Positions 9,088-17,461 of a stretch of DNA of 64,000 nt are shown piece by piece. The notes beneath the pieces were generated by a model. The model had not been told where the DNA came from and searched no databases. It saw nothing but the letters and a program-made list of their open reading frames with translations. Every line of letters starts with the position of its first letter. The first letter of the stretch is position 1. The stretch spans positions 50,845 to 114,844 of the forward strand of contig NZ_LQPT01000020.1 in the NCBI RefSeq assembly GCF_002102355.1, given 5' to 3'. The DNA is from Mycobacterium sherrisii (lineage in GTDB: Bacteria > Actinomycetota > Actinomycetes > Mycobacteriales > Mycobacteriaceae). The translations under genes and the position numbers were made by a program.

Positions 9088-10355
9088 ATGCATGCAATCG
9101 ACCCCGCCGCCACCGCGTGGCTGCTGGCCAGTACCGCGCTGGTCCTGTTGATGACCCCGGGCCTGGCCATCTTCTACGGCGGCATGGTCCGCACCACCGG
9201 CGTGCTGAACATGATCATGATGAGTTTCATCTCGATCCCCCTGGTCACGGTGGCCTGGCTGCTGGTCGGCTACACCATCTCCTTCACCGACGGCGGGGCC
9301 GGTGGCCTGCTCGGCGGGCTGGCCCACATCGGGATGCTGGGCATCACCCCGGGCACCGTCCACGGCGCGGTGCCCGAGCTGCTGTATGCGACCTTCCAGC
9401 TGACCTTCGCGATCATCACGGCCGCCCTGGTCAGCGGCGCGATCGCGGACCGCGCCAAGTTCGCCGCCTGGATGGTGTTTGTGCCGTTCTGGGCGATCGC
9501 CGTGTATTCGGTTGTCGCGCACTGGGTGTGGGGGCCTGGCGGCTGGCTGGCCAGGCTGGGGGTGCTCGACTACGCGGGCGGCCTGGTGGTCGAGATCGTG
9601 TCCGGCTCCTCGGCGCTGGCCCTGGCGCTGGTGCTGGGGCCCAGGATCGGTTTCAAGAAGGACGCCATGCGCCCGCACAACCTGCCGCTCGTCCTGCTCG
9701 GCGTCGGGCTGCTGTGGTTCGGCTGGTTCGGCTTCAACGCCGGATCCGCGTTGGCCGCCAACGGAACTGCCGCGGCGATCTTTTTGAACACCCTGGTCGC
9801 GGGCTGCCTCGGCATGCTGGGCTGGCTGGCAGTCGAACGGATCCGCGACGGCAAACCCACGACGTTCGGTGCGGCCTCCGGCGTGGTGGCCGGCCTGGTC
9901 GCGATCACGCCGTCGTGCGGCACCGTCAACACCCTCGGGGCCACGGTGGTGGGGCTGGCTGCCGGGGTGATGTGTTCCTTCGCGGTGGCCGCGAATTCCG
10001 CTTCAACTACGACGATTCGCTCGATGTCGTCGGTGTGCACTTCGTCGGCGGTGTCGTCGGGGTGTTTTTGATCGGGCTGCTGGCCACGGCCGTCATGACG
10101 GCCGGACCGCAAGGCTTGTTCTACGGCGGCGGCCTGGCTCAACTGGGCAAGCAGTCGCTCGCGATCGTCGTCGTCGCGATCTACGCGTTCAGCGTGTCGT
10201 ACGCGCTGGCGAAGTTGATCGACCGATTCATGGGCTTCCGCGTCAGCCCCGAGGACGAGACCACCGGCGTCGACTTCAGCCAGCACGCCGAGACCGCGTA
10301 TGCCGAGGGCGTGCAGGGGCATCTGCCGCGCGGCCCCGGCCAAGGGCCTCGATGA
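9088..10355 (+). pseudogene. Ammonium transporter (Amt family) with one-base frameshift
   Basis: An Amt/MEP channel gene read in two frames. Frame one runs from ATG 9088 (AAGGAG at 9075-9080) with [38 protein letters not shown] through GVMCSFAVA. It then goes out of frame and stops at 10071. The remaining Amt sequence, FRFNYDDSLDVVGVHFVGGVVG to the end at 10355, is in the next frame. The join is at 9993-9997, where AA-TTC should read one base longer; a single missing base restores about 421 residues with all late transmembrane helices. There is no adjacent glnB. This is either a recent inactivation or a sequencing error. M. tuberculosis has its amt elsewhere, so this would be a second copy. 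Confidence 0.85.
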
Positions 10356-10434
10356 CGACCCCGCGAGGCTGCAACTAGCGACGCATCGCGCGAGTAGCAG
10401 CGTCGGCAGTGACGGTCTCACGGCCGGCAGACCC

Positions 10435-10494
10435 TTGACAGCACCGCGCCGCGGGGCGGATATTCATTACATGATGATTTCATCTCATGATGAA
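10435..10494 (+). promoter_or_regulatory. Candidate promoter and TetR-type operator at the ABC exporter start
   Basis: A perfect -35 hexamer TTGACA (10435-10440) is followed by a -10-like GATATT (10459-10464, 18-bp spacer). Transcription would begin at or next to ATG 10471, giving a leaderless mRNA. Two 15-bp direct copies with two mismatches follow, TTCATTACATGATGA (10463-10477) and TTCATCTCATGATGA (10479-10493). The second forms TTCAT-N6-ATGAA. They overlap the -10 and start codon, as expected for a repressor site of the TetR gene at the end of this operon. Inference only. Confidence 0.5.
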
Positions 10495-11247
10495 TTAGCT
10501 CCGGGCGGCGCTGAGCCGGCCGTCGACATCCGCCACCTGCGGGTGATACGGGGCCGTCGTCCCGCCCTGCACGACTTCTCCGTGCAGATCGCGAAGGGCA
10601 GCATCACCGGCGTGCTCGGCCCCTCCGGCTGCGGTAAGACCACGCTGATCCGCAGCATCGTCGGCACCCAGATCATCGACGCCGGCACGGTCACCGTGCT
10701 CGGCAAACCCGCGGGCTGCGCGGCGCTACGCCGCCGCGTCGGGTATCTGCCGCAGGATCCGACCATCTACAACGACCTGCGGGTCGTCGACAACGTTCGG
10801 TACTTCGCGGCGCTCTACGGCTTCGACAACCGCGCCGCCGACGCCGCGATCGAACGAGTCGGGCTCACCGACCACCGGACCGCGATCTGCGCCAACCTCT
10901 CCGGGGGCCAGCGCACCCGGGTCTCGCTGGCCTGCGCACTGGTCTGCGAACCGGAGTTGCTGGTGCTCGACGAGCCCACGGTCGGTTTGGACCCGGTACT
11001 GCGGGCCGATCTGTGGGAGCAGTTCACCGATCTCGCCCACGCCGGGACCACCTTGCTGGTCTCCAGCCACGTGATGGACGAGGCCGATCACTGCAAAGAC
11101 CTGTTGCTGATGCGCGAAGGCGCCCTGGTCGCCCACACCACGCCCACCCAACTCAGAGAGGACACCGGATGCACGTCACTGGAGGACGCATTTCTGTCCA
11201 TCATCAAGCGCAGCATCATGCAGAACGCGGGTCCGAGAGCTGGCTGA
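10471..11247 (+). CDS. ABC transporter ATP-binding protein (Rv1687c-like)
   Basis: A 258-residue ABC-2-type exporter ATPase. Walker A GPSGCGKTT is at residues 50-58, the Q-loop is in YLPQDPTIYND, and the signature LSGGQRTRVSL is followed by Walker B LLVLDEPTVGLDP and the switch histidine in LLVSSHVMDEAD. All catalytic elements are present. I chose ATG 10471 because it fits the family length and sits at the predicted leaderless start; ATG 10474 is equally possible. The permease gene overlaps its 3' end and a TetR gene follows, as in M. tuberculosis Rv1687c-Rv1686c-Rv1685c. The substrate is unknown. Confidence 0.9.
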   Translation: MMISSHDELAPGGAEPAVDIRHLRVIRGRRPALHDFSVQIAKGSITGVLGPSGCGKTTLIRSIVGTQIIDAGTVTVLGKPAGCAALRRRVGYLPQDPTIYNDLRVVDNVRYFAALYGFDNRAADAAIERVGLTDHRTAICANLSGGQRTRVSLACALVCEPELLVLDEPTVGLDPVLRADLWEQFTDLAHAGTTLLVSSHVMDEADHCKDLLLMREGALVAHTTPTQLREDTGCTSLEDAFLSIIKRSIMQNAGPRAG

Positions 11248-11999
11248 GCCTGGACGGCTACACCGCGACCACGTCGCGGATCCTGCGCCAGCTGATCGCC
11301 GATCACCGCAGCGTCGCCATGATCCTCGTGGTACCGATCCTGGTTATCACGTTGATGTACTTCATGTTTCACAATGCGCGGCATCTTCCGGGCACGCCGT
11401 CGCCGTTCAACAGCGCCTGCCTGATCCTGCTCGGCCTGTTCCCGCTGTTCGTGATGTTCATCATCACCGCGATCACGATGCAGCGCGAACGGGCGTCGGG
11501 CACCCTGGAACGCATCCTGACGACGCCCCTGCGCCGGCTCGACCTGTTGATCGCCTACGGCACCGCCTTCTCGATCGCCGCGGCCACGCAGGCGACCCTG
11601 GCGTGCATCGTGTCGTTCTGGTTCCTTGGCTTCGACACCGCCGGCAGCTGGGTATGGGTGTTCCTCATCGCGATCGTCAACGCGGTACTGGGTGTTGGAC
11701 TGGGCCTGCTGTGTAGCGCTTTCGCGCGCACCGAGTTTCAGGCAGTGCAGTTCATCCCGCTGGTGATGGTGCCGCAGCTGCTGCTGGCCGGCATCATCGT
11801 CCCCCGCGCGGCGATGCCAGACTGGTTGCAATGGATCAGCAACGTCATGCCGGCCAGCTACGCGTTGGAAGCACTGCAACAGGTCAATTCACATACCGAA
11901 CTGACCGGTGTCGCCGTGCGGGACATGATCGTCGTCGCGGGTTCCGCCTTCGCGGCGCTGTGCCTGGCCGCCGCGACGCTGCGGCGCCGGACCGCATAG
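11169..11999 (+). CDS. ABC-2 type permease (Rv1686c-like)
   Basis: A 276-residue integral membrane protein with about six hydrophobic segments: MILVVPILVITLMYFMF, CLILLGLFPLFVMFIITAI, IAAATQATLACIVSFWFLGF, WVWVFLIAIVNAVLGVGLGLL, FIPLVMVPQLLLAGIIV and MIVVAGSAFAALCLAAATL. The cytoplasmic coupling region QRERASGTLERILTTPLRRLDL is typical of ABC-2 permeases. The ATG at 11169 overlaps the ATPase gene by 79 bp; no nearer ATG/GTG/TTG exists in frame before the first membrane helix. It ends one base before the TetR gene. It should form the membrane half of the exporter. Confidence 0.85.
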   Translation: MHVTGGRISVHHQAQHHAERGSESWLSLDGYTATTSRILRQLIADHRSVAMILVVPILVITLMYFMFHNARHLPGTPSPFNSACLILLGLFPLFVMFIITAITMQRERASGTLERILTTPLRRLDLLIAYGTAFSIAAATQATLACIVSFWFLGFDTAGSWVWVFLIAIVNAVLGVGLGLLCSAFARTEFQAVQFIPLVMVPQLLLAGIIVPRAAMPDWLQWISNVMPASYALEALQQVNSHTELTGVAVRDMIVVAGSAFAALCLAAATLRRRTA

Positions 12000-12000
12000 C

Positions 12001-12624
12001 GTGACGGCCGCCAACACCGGCCGTCGCCGGCCCGGCCGCCCGTCCGGAATCTCCGACACCCGCGATCGCATCCTGTCCAATGCTCGAGAACTCTTCGCCC
12101 GCAACGGCATTGACCGTACCTCGATCCGGGCGGTGGCGGCCGCGGCGGGCGTCGACGCCGCACTGGTGCACCATTACTTCGGCACCAAGCAGCAGCTGTT
12201 CGCCGCCGCGATCCGGCTGCCGATCGACCCGATGACGGTGCTGATGCCACTGCGGGAAACACCGGTGACCGAACTCGGTCACCGGTTGCCCCGGTTGCTG
12301 TTGCCGATCTGGGATTCCGAGCTGGGTGCGGGTTTGATCGCCACCCTGCGGTCGCTGCTGTCCGGGGCCGAGGTAAGCCTGGTGCGCACCTTTCTGCAAG
12401 ACGTCATCGTCGCCGAAGTTGGTCCGCGCGTTGACAATCCGCCCGGGACGGGGCAAGTTCGCGTCCAGTTCGTCGCGTCGCAGTTGATGGGCGTGGTGCT
12501 GGCTCGCTACATCATGGAGATCGAGCCGTTCGCGTCGTTGCCGGCCGAGCAGATCGCGGCGACCATCGCGCCGACGCTGCAGCGCTACCTCACCGGGGAT
12601 CTGCCGGACGGCTGCGCGCCATGA
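12001..12624 (+). CDS. TetR-family regulator (Rv1685c-like)
   Basis: A 207-residue repressor with GTG start at 12001, one base after the permease stop. The N-terminal helix-turn-helix is clear: DRILSNARELFARNGIDRTSIRAVAAAAGVDAALVHHYFGTKQQLFAAA (about residues 20-70). The rest is a helical ligand-binding domain. Sharing an operon with an exporter suggests it represses that operon and responds to the exported compound. The repeats at 10463-10494 are the candidate operator. Its last 35 bp overlap the convergent UPF0434 gene. Confidence 0.92.
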   Translation: MTAANTGRRRPGRPSGISDTRDRILSNARELFARNGIDRTSIRAVAAAAGVDAALVHHYFGTKQQLFAAAIRLPIDPMTVLMPLRETPVTELGHRLPRLLLPIWDSELGAGLIATLRSLLSGAEVSLVRTFLQDVIVAEVGPRVDNPPGTGQVRVQFVASQLMGVVLARYIMEIEPFASLPAEQIAATIAPTLQRYLTGDLPDGCAP

Positions 12625-12817
12625 GCCGGGCGTGCTCGTCGTCGTCGACGTCCCGCGCCTCGTCGATCAGCAGGACCGGGATGCCGTCCTCGATGCGGTA
12701 GGCGCGGCGCAGGCGCGGGTTGTACAGCAGCTCGGCTCCCCCGTCCAGAGGGACGAGCAGCAGCGGACCCCGGTCCTGCGGGCACACCAGAATGTTCAGC
12801 AGGTTCTGGTCAATCAT
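12590..12817 (-). CDS. UPF0434/Trm112-like small protein (Rv1684-like)
   Basis: A 75-residue protein with the family pattern LLNILVCPQDRGPLLLV, LLYNPRLRRAYRIEDGIPVLLIDEARDVDDDEHARL. Trm112-like proteins act as small activators of methyltransferases, but no partner is evident here and only one cysteine of the usual zinc site is present, so zinc binding is doubtful. It starts inside the last 8 bp of the preceding bifunctional enzyme gene, which implies coupled translation. Its 3' end overlaps the convergent TetR gene by 35 bp. Synteny and length match M. tuberculosis Rv1684. Confidence 0.88.
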   Translation of the reverse strand: MIDQNLLNILVCPQDRGPLLLVPLDGGAELLYNPRLRRAYRIEDGIPVLLIDEARDVDDDEHARLMARSRPADPR

Positions 12818-15794
12818 CGTTTCCTTGATACACCGTGCTCAGTTCGGCCCGCACCGCCGGAGTCAACCGCCGGTACTGCTCGGTCGCGGCGTCGAAGTAC
12901 CAGGCGTTGCGACCGGACTTGGGAATCCCGGCCGCGCGCAGCGCACTGACGGTCGGGCGGTAGGTGGCGCTGAGCGTCATCTCCGGTGCGACGCACACGA
13001 TGTCGGGCCCCAGCCCGATGGGCAGGTCGGCGAACGCCTCGGTGAGATCCGCGGCCGTGATGCTGGCGCCGGGCAGCAACGTCACCGCCGAGACCGCCAC
13101 CTCCATCTGTTTGAACGGGACGTTGTAGGTGACGGCCAGGTCGATGCCGTTGATCATGCCCAGCGCGTCGGTCACCTGCTCGGGGTAGACGACCCCGCGC
13201 GCGGTGTGCACCACCGAGCCGCGCCGGCCCAGCAACCAGTAGTCCCCGTCCTCGTCGCGGCGGAACAGGTACTCGGTAGAGATCCAGGTGTCGGCGGGCG
13301 CGAAGACCCCGCGTTTGACCGACGCCGTGGGGTCGATCGGCCCGCGCGACGCCGCGAGCAGCACGCCCACCTGGTTGACGTCGGCGACCTGCACAAAGCC
13401 GCGTTCGTCTTCCAGGATCAGGTCATGCTCGGCGTCGTAGGCACCCAGCTCGACACGCCCGGCACCGGGCAGCGGCCGGCCCTTGCTGCCGACCTTGGCG
13501 CCGGACACATTGGCCAGCACGGCCTGGCCGTCCGTGGTGGCGAAGAACTCGACCACGTGCGCGGGCGCGAACGCATCGACGACGCGCTCCCACAAACCGG
13601 TCGGCAACCCCGAGCCGATGAACAGCCGCACCGGATGGTTGCCGTGCAACACGAACGCCGGGTCGTCGACAATGTCGCGCAGCATGGCCCAGGTGTAGGA
13701 GACGACGGTGACGCCGTACTGGCGTACCTCGTGAACGAAGCGGTCCCGCCGCAGGCCCCGGGACAGCGCGATGCGGGCGCCGCCGACGACCGCGCCGCCG
13801 AGGGCAACCAACAGCGCCGACTCGTGGTGCAACGGGGTCAGGCAGTACACCGTGTCGCGGCGGTCCAGGCCGGCCGCCGACGCGGTGCCGAACGCCGACA
13901 CCGCCCACCGGTAGTTGGTGATCTGCTTGGCGACCAATTCGCCGCCGGCGGAGCTGAACGCGATGAAAGCCAGATCGCGGGCCAGGCCCGGGTTGGGCCG
14001 ATACCACGCGGGCAGCTCGACGGCGTCCGGGTCGATCTGCTCCATGTCGATGACGTTCCCGTCCTCGGGCAGGTGCAGATCCCGCGCCTCGCCACCGCCG
14101 AGCACCAGAACCTGGCCCGACCATTCGCGCAGCGCCTCCAAATTGGTGGGGTCGGTCATGATTTCGGTGACCCGCCCCAGGCGTACCGACGCCGCCAGGT
14201 CGGTCTCCGGGTGCATCACCACGGCGACCGCCCCGAGCCGCGACAGCGCGGCGATGGCAACCAGGGCGCTGGGCCGAGTCTCCATCAGCACGCCCACCCG
14301 GTCGCCCTGACGGACCCCGACCTGGATGAGGCCGCGCACCACGTTGTTGATCCGCCGGTCGACGGCCTCATAGGTGTGCACCCGCCCGTCGAACAGCAGG
14401 AACTCGCCGCGCGGAGCGCTTCGTGCCTGCTCACTGATGATGCGGCCCAACGAGATTCGCGTGTGGTCGTTGATCTGTCCCAGTCGGGCCAGCCGGGGCA
14501 ACGTGCGTGCGGTCTCGACGGCCAAAGTCCGCATCGACTTGTTCGCCGCGACCACCGCACCCGTTGCGCCGCGCACCAACTCGATCGCCGCGTCCGACGC
14601 CTCGCCGATGCCGTGGGTGAGGCGCGAACTGAGGGTGACGCCGCTATCGGTGTGTTCCTCGGGCTGATCGGCCATCAGGTCGATACCCGACGGCTTGTCG
14701 CCGCCGGTGGACAGCCATTCCACCCACGCCGCGACAGTGGGCCAACTCTGCTCCGCCGCTTTGGTTCCCACCACGAGACCGAAATGCCCGGTGCGGATCC
14801 GGGCCTCGTACACCTCGGCGTCGGGCGCCGCCCGCCGGATCCCGCGCACCGACGCCGGCTGCCCGATGTCGTCGACCTCGCCGACGAAAGCCAGTACCGG
14901 GCAACTGATGTCGGTCAGGGTGACCAGCTGCCCGTTCACGGCGAAGCCGCCGGTCATCATCCGGTTGTGCGCGATGAATTGCTTGAGGAGTTCGGAGATG
15001 GCCGGGCCGGACCACGCGATCCACCCTTCCCGCTCGAGGAACCTGCGCTGTTGTTCACGCGGCAGCAGCGCCTCGCGGTCGTGCAGCTGACGCACGAAGT
15101 CGACCCGGGCCTTCGCGGTCTTGAGCGGGTCGAGCATCTGGAAACCGGCCCGGGCCATCCAGCCGGGGATGGCCAGCCGGCTGAAGACGTGGTCGGCCAT
15201 GAAGTTGGCGACCGGCGGCGCGAAGTTTGCCGGGATGCCCATCGGCAGGGCGGCCAGGGTGTCCACCGGCGAGCCGAACGTCACGATGCTGGCCAGACTC
15301 TTCGAGCGCCGGTAGGCGGCGACCTGGTAGCACCACATGCCGCCCTGGGAGTAGCCGACAAGGTGGACGTCGCTGCCGGTGGTGTCCCGAACGGTGTCGA
15401 TGGCCTGGCTGAGCGCGACGATGTGGTCGGTGAGGTTGCGGCGCATGCCACCCTCGACCTTGTCGGGCGAACCGAAGTCGATGACCCAGCAGTCCAACCC
15501 GTGCGAATGCAGGATGCCGACCGCGCCGTCTTCGCGGGTGACATCCCACATGTCGGCGGACATCATCATCGGGTGCACCATCAGCACCGGCGGGCCGACC
15601 GGACGCTGACCCGGCCGATTGTCGGGCGGAAAATAGCGCCGCAGCTTGTACATCGGCACGCTCTCGACGATCTGCGACGGCGACGGAACGCTGCCGGTCT
15701 CGAGGCCGCCCAGCCGCAAGACCTCCAGGCCGTTCTGTGCCGTCGCGACCAGCCGTTCGACCGGCCGCGTGATCATCGACAAGTTCAGGTCCAC
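12810..15794 (-). CDS. Bifunctional alpha/beta-hydrolase and acyl-CoA synthetase (Rv1683-like)
   Basis: A 994-residue two-domain lipid enzyme. Residues about 1-390 are a PhaC-like alpha/beta hydrolase with nucleophile elbow GYSQGGMW and lead segments PPVLMVHPMMMSADMWDVTR and DCWVIDFGSPDK. Residues about 450-990 are an AMP-binding acyl-CoA synthetase: the P-loop FSSAGGELVAK is degenerate, and the hinge-region motif reads LLGRRGSVVHTARGVVYPEQV, where the usual aspartate is not conserved. The C-terminal lysine region GIPKSGRNAWYFD is kept. GTG 15794 is chosen over the longer frame (to 16184) because a GGGGAG site precedes it and it matches the M. tuberculosis length (about 999). It may link triacylglycerol or ester hydrolysis to fatty-acid activation. 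Confidence 0.92.
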   Translation of the reverse strand: MDLNLSMITRPVERLVATAQNGLEVLRLGGLETGSVPSPSQIVESVPMYKLRRYFPPDNRPGQRPVGPPVLMVHPMMMSADMWDVTREDGAVGILHSHGLDCWVIDFGSPDKVEGGMRRNLTDHIVALSQAIDTVRDTTGSDVHLVGYSQGGMWCYQVAAYRRSKSLASIVTFGSPVDTLAALPMGIPANFAPPVANFMADHVFSRLAIPGWMARAGFQMLDPLKTAKARVDFVRQLHDREALLPREQQRRFLEREGWIAWSGPAISELLKQFIAHNRMMTGGFAVNGQLVTLTDISCPVLAFVGEVDDIGQPASVRGIRRAAPDAEVYEARIRTGHFGLVVGTKAAEQSWPTVAAWVEWLSTGGDKPSGIDLMADQPEEHTDSGVTLSSRLTHGIGEASDAAIELVRGATGAVVAANKSMRTLAVETARTLPRLARLGQINDHTRISLGRIISEQARSAPRGEFLLFDGRVHTYEAVDRRINNVVRGLIQVGVRQGDRVGVLMETRPSALVAIAALSRLGAVAVVMHPETDLAASVRLGRVTEIMTDPTNLEALREWSGQVLVLGGGEARDLHLPEDGNVIDMEQIDPDAVELPAWYRPNPGLARDLAFIAFSSAGGELVAKQITNYRWAVSAFGTASAAGLDRRDTVYCLTPLHHESALLVALGGAVVGGARIALSRGLRRDRFVHEVRQYGVTVVSYTWAMLRDIVDDPAFVLHGNHPVRLFIGSGLPTGLWERVVDAFAPAHVVEFFATTDGQAVLANVSGAKVGSKGRPLPGAGRVELGAYDAEHDLILEDERGFVQVADVNQVGVLLAASRGPIDPTASVKRGVFAPADTWISTEYLFRRDEDGDYWLLGRRGSVVHTARGVVYPEQVTDALGMINGIDLAVTYNVPFKQMEVAVSAVTLLPGASITAADLTEAFADLPIGLGPDIVCVAPEMTLSATYRPTVSALRAAGIPKSGRNAWYFDAATEQYRRLTPAVRAELSTVYQGNDD

Positions 15795-16093
15795 CGCTGC
15801 TCCCCGCTCTCTCGACAGCGTGGCAATCATGGCACATCGCGGGGCTTGGCGGTTCTGGTCAGGCAGTTTGCTCACGCGGGTGGGTCGGGCTCGCGTGCCG
15901 CCGATGATTAGCGCCGCCGGAAGCGGGTACGTCCGCAGGTGCGCAATGGTCGCGGCGCGTCGTCGTGGCCACCCCGGTTGAAATACGCAGCTGGGCGCCT
16001 CGCCAGTGTTCTGGCAACCATGCCGAGGCGTTTGTTCGCCGACGCCGTCGAGCGCCGGGTGGTGCGCCGTGCCGCGTGCTGGAGGTGGCCCGC

Positions 16094-16144
16094 ATGGACA
16101 AGTCGACCGCGAATTCCGGTCATGACTGCCTCGCGGACGGCTAG
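16094..16144 (+). CDS. Possible 16-residue leader peptide
   Basis: ATG 16094 is preceded by GGAGG at 16081-16085 with 8-nt spacing and encodes MDKSTANSGHDCLADG before a TAG stop. It ends 66 bp before the first operon gene, and a hairpin lies between them. The layout resembles a translated leader, but such a short frame can arise by chance. It may also be the remnant of a lost gene. Confidence 0.25.
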   Translation: MDKSTANSGHDCLADG

Positions 16145-16150
16145 GCCGAT

Positions 16151-16176
16151 GTGTGCCGCTGCGCGGCCCGGCACAC
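16151..16176 (+). promoter_or_regulatory. Hairpin in operon leader
   Basis: GTGTGCCG (16151-16158) and CGGCACAC (16169-16176) form a perfect 8-bp stem with a 10-nt GC-rich loop. It lies between the mini-ORF stop at 16144 and the ribosome binding site (GGGAGGAG, near 16198) of the gene at 16211. It could act in attenuation or mRNA protection. There is no U-tract. Confidence 0.4.
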
Positions 16177-16210
16177 ACAGCCAAGCAGACAAAGCCAGGG
16201 AGGAGACCCG

Positions 16211-16699
16211 ATGTTGCTGGTAGGCAAGGGCGGCTCCGGTTCCGAGGGGACCGCCAAGGCCGAACATCTGACCGAGCGGGCGCTCTACGACGTCGCGCAC
16301 GGCCGTTTCGAGCGGTCGCTGTCCGGATTGACCGCGGTCGCGGCGCTCGTCACGACGGCGGAGATCTACTTCGAGCACTACAAGGCCAGCTTCGGCAACA
16401 AGTGGATGTGGAGCCCGATCGTGGTGACCCCGCCGGTGGTCGTCGCGGGCGTCGGCGGGGTGTTCTCCCGTCGCTGGGCCAAAAGCTGGTTGCCGATCAC
16501 CGCGGCTATCTACACCGCCAACGGGCTGATGGGTGAATATCTGCACGCCCGCGGCGTCGCACGCAAGCCCGGCGGCTGGAAGAACGCGTCCTACAACGTC
16601 CCGATGGGACCGCCCATCGCGGCCCCCGGCCTGATGTGCATGGTCGGGGGGATGGGGCTGTTGGCGTCGATCCTGCGTCGCGAGCGCTTCCGGAGCTGA
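16211..16699 (+). CDS. Membrane protein of the sugar-oxidation operon
   Basis: A 162-residue protein starting MLLVGKGGSGSEGTAKAEHLTERALYDVAHGRFER; the ATG at 16211 has a strong GGGAGGAG site. Four hydrophobic stretches follow: LSGLTAVAALVTTAEIYF, MWSPIVVTPPVVVAGVGGVFS, WLPITAAIYTANGLMGEYL and PPIAAPGLMCMVGGMGLLASIL. I do not recognise a named family. As first gene of an operon encoding a GMC flavoenzyme and its subunit-3-like partner, it is a candidate membrane anchor or electron-transfer partner for them, 15 bp upstream of the next gene. Function not established. Confidence 0.8.
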   Translation: MLLVGKGGSGSEGTAKAEHLTERALYDVAHGRFERSLSGLTAVAALVTTAEIYFEHYKASFGNKWMWSPIVVTPPVVVAGVGGVFSRRWAKSWLPITAAIYTANGLMGEYLHARGVARKPGGWKNASYNVPMGPPIAAPGLMCMVGGMGLLASILRRERFRS

Positions 16700-16714
16700 C
16701 GGAGGATCGCGACG

Positions 16715-17461
16715 ATGGCCGATACCGCACGCCCCGACCATTTGCCCAACCGGCGCCCCGACCGCAAACCGCCCCATCCGTCCTGGCTCCCCCGCCAACG
16801 TGCTGGCATCACACCCCAGATGATCGGCCGCTATCCCGATTTCGACGTGCTGGCGACGGCCGACACCTGGGATGAGGCCACCCGGAACGTAGTGCTGGCG
16901 CGACTGGAACCTCCGGGGCCGCTGCGCTTTTTCACCGCGGCGGAGGAGCCGGGTCTGCGCGCGTTTTGCGACACGGTGCTGGCACAGGATGTTGAACCGC
17001 GGGTGCCGGTGGCCGAGTCCGTCGACAGCAAGCTCGCCGACGGTCGCCTGGACGGCTACCAGTACGCCGACATGCCCGACGACCGCGACACCTTCCGGAT
17101 GGTGCTGCGGGGACTTGACGAGACCGCCACCCGGGATTACGGCAAGGACTGCTTCGCCGCCGCCGAACCCGAAACACGCGAGGCGATCATCGAGGACTTC
17201 GCCCACGGCTCGCTGACCGGCGCGACCTGGGACAACCTGAACGTCAAGCGGGCGTGGTCGGTGTGCATGCGCATGGTGCTGTCCGGCTTCTACTCCCATC
17301 CCTGGGCGTGGAACGAGATCGGGTTCGGCGGACCGGCATACCCGCGCGGATTCATGAGGTTGGGCGGCGCCACGGGCCCGGCCGCCGCGCGCGAACCGTT
17401 CGAGACTCCCGGCGCCACCGACGAAGACCCCGTGCGGGTCGTGCAGAGCGGTGAGCTGTGA
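16715..17461 (+). CDS. Gluconate 2-dehydrogenase subunit 3-like protein
   Basis: A 248-residue protein preceded by GGAGGA at 16701-16706. The core (FFTAAEEPGLRAFCDTVLAQD, VPVAESVDSKLADGRLDGYQYADMPDD, WSVCMRMVLSGFYSHPWAWNEIGFGGPAYPRGFMRLG) resembles the small subunit of membrane-bound FAD-dependent sugar/gluconate dehydrogenases, which usually supports the GMC catalytic subunit. No twin-arginine signal is seen at the N-terminus (MADTARPDHLPNRRPDRK), unlike many secreted relatives. Its TGA overlaps the GMC gene ATG (TGATG), so the two are translationally coupled and probably form a complex. Confidence 0.75.
   Translation: MADTARPDHLPNRRPDRKPPHPSWLPRQRAGITPQMIGRYPDFDVLATADTWDEATRNVVLARLEPPGPLRFFTAAEEPGLRAFCDTVLAQDVEPRVPVAESVDSKLADGRLDGYQYADMPDDRDTFRMVLRGLDETATRDYGKDCFAAAEPETREAIIEDFAHGSLTGATWDNLNVKRAWSVCMRMVLSGFYSHPWAWNEIGFGGPAYPRGFMRLGGATGPAAAREPFETPGATDEDPVRVVQSGEL

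Larger units (their letters stand above)
15795..16210. other. Divergent intergenic region between Rv1683-like gene and sugar-oxidation operon
   Basis: These 416 bp separate two divergent transcription units and must hold both promoters. I see no convincing protein gene. Apart from the GGGGAG site of the minus-strand gene, it contains a 16-codon mini-ORF with a GGAGG site (16094-16144) and an 8-bp hairpin (16151-16176) just ahead of the operon's first gene. No clear sigma-A -35/-10 pair could be picked out. Confidence 0.55.

Noticed and set aside
12720-15911. Plus-strand frame of more than 1,000 codons opposite the bifunctional hydrolase/synthetase gene
   Set aside because: It is the antisense shadow of a high-GC gene: Arg/Gly/His-rich, no domain, no ribosome binding site. 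The minus-strand gene has clear family motifs.
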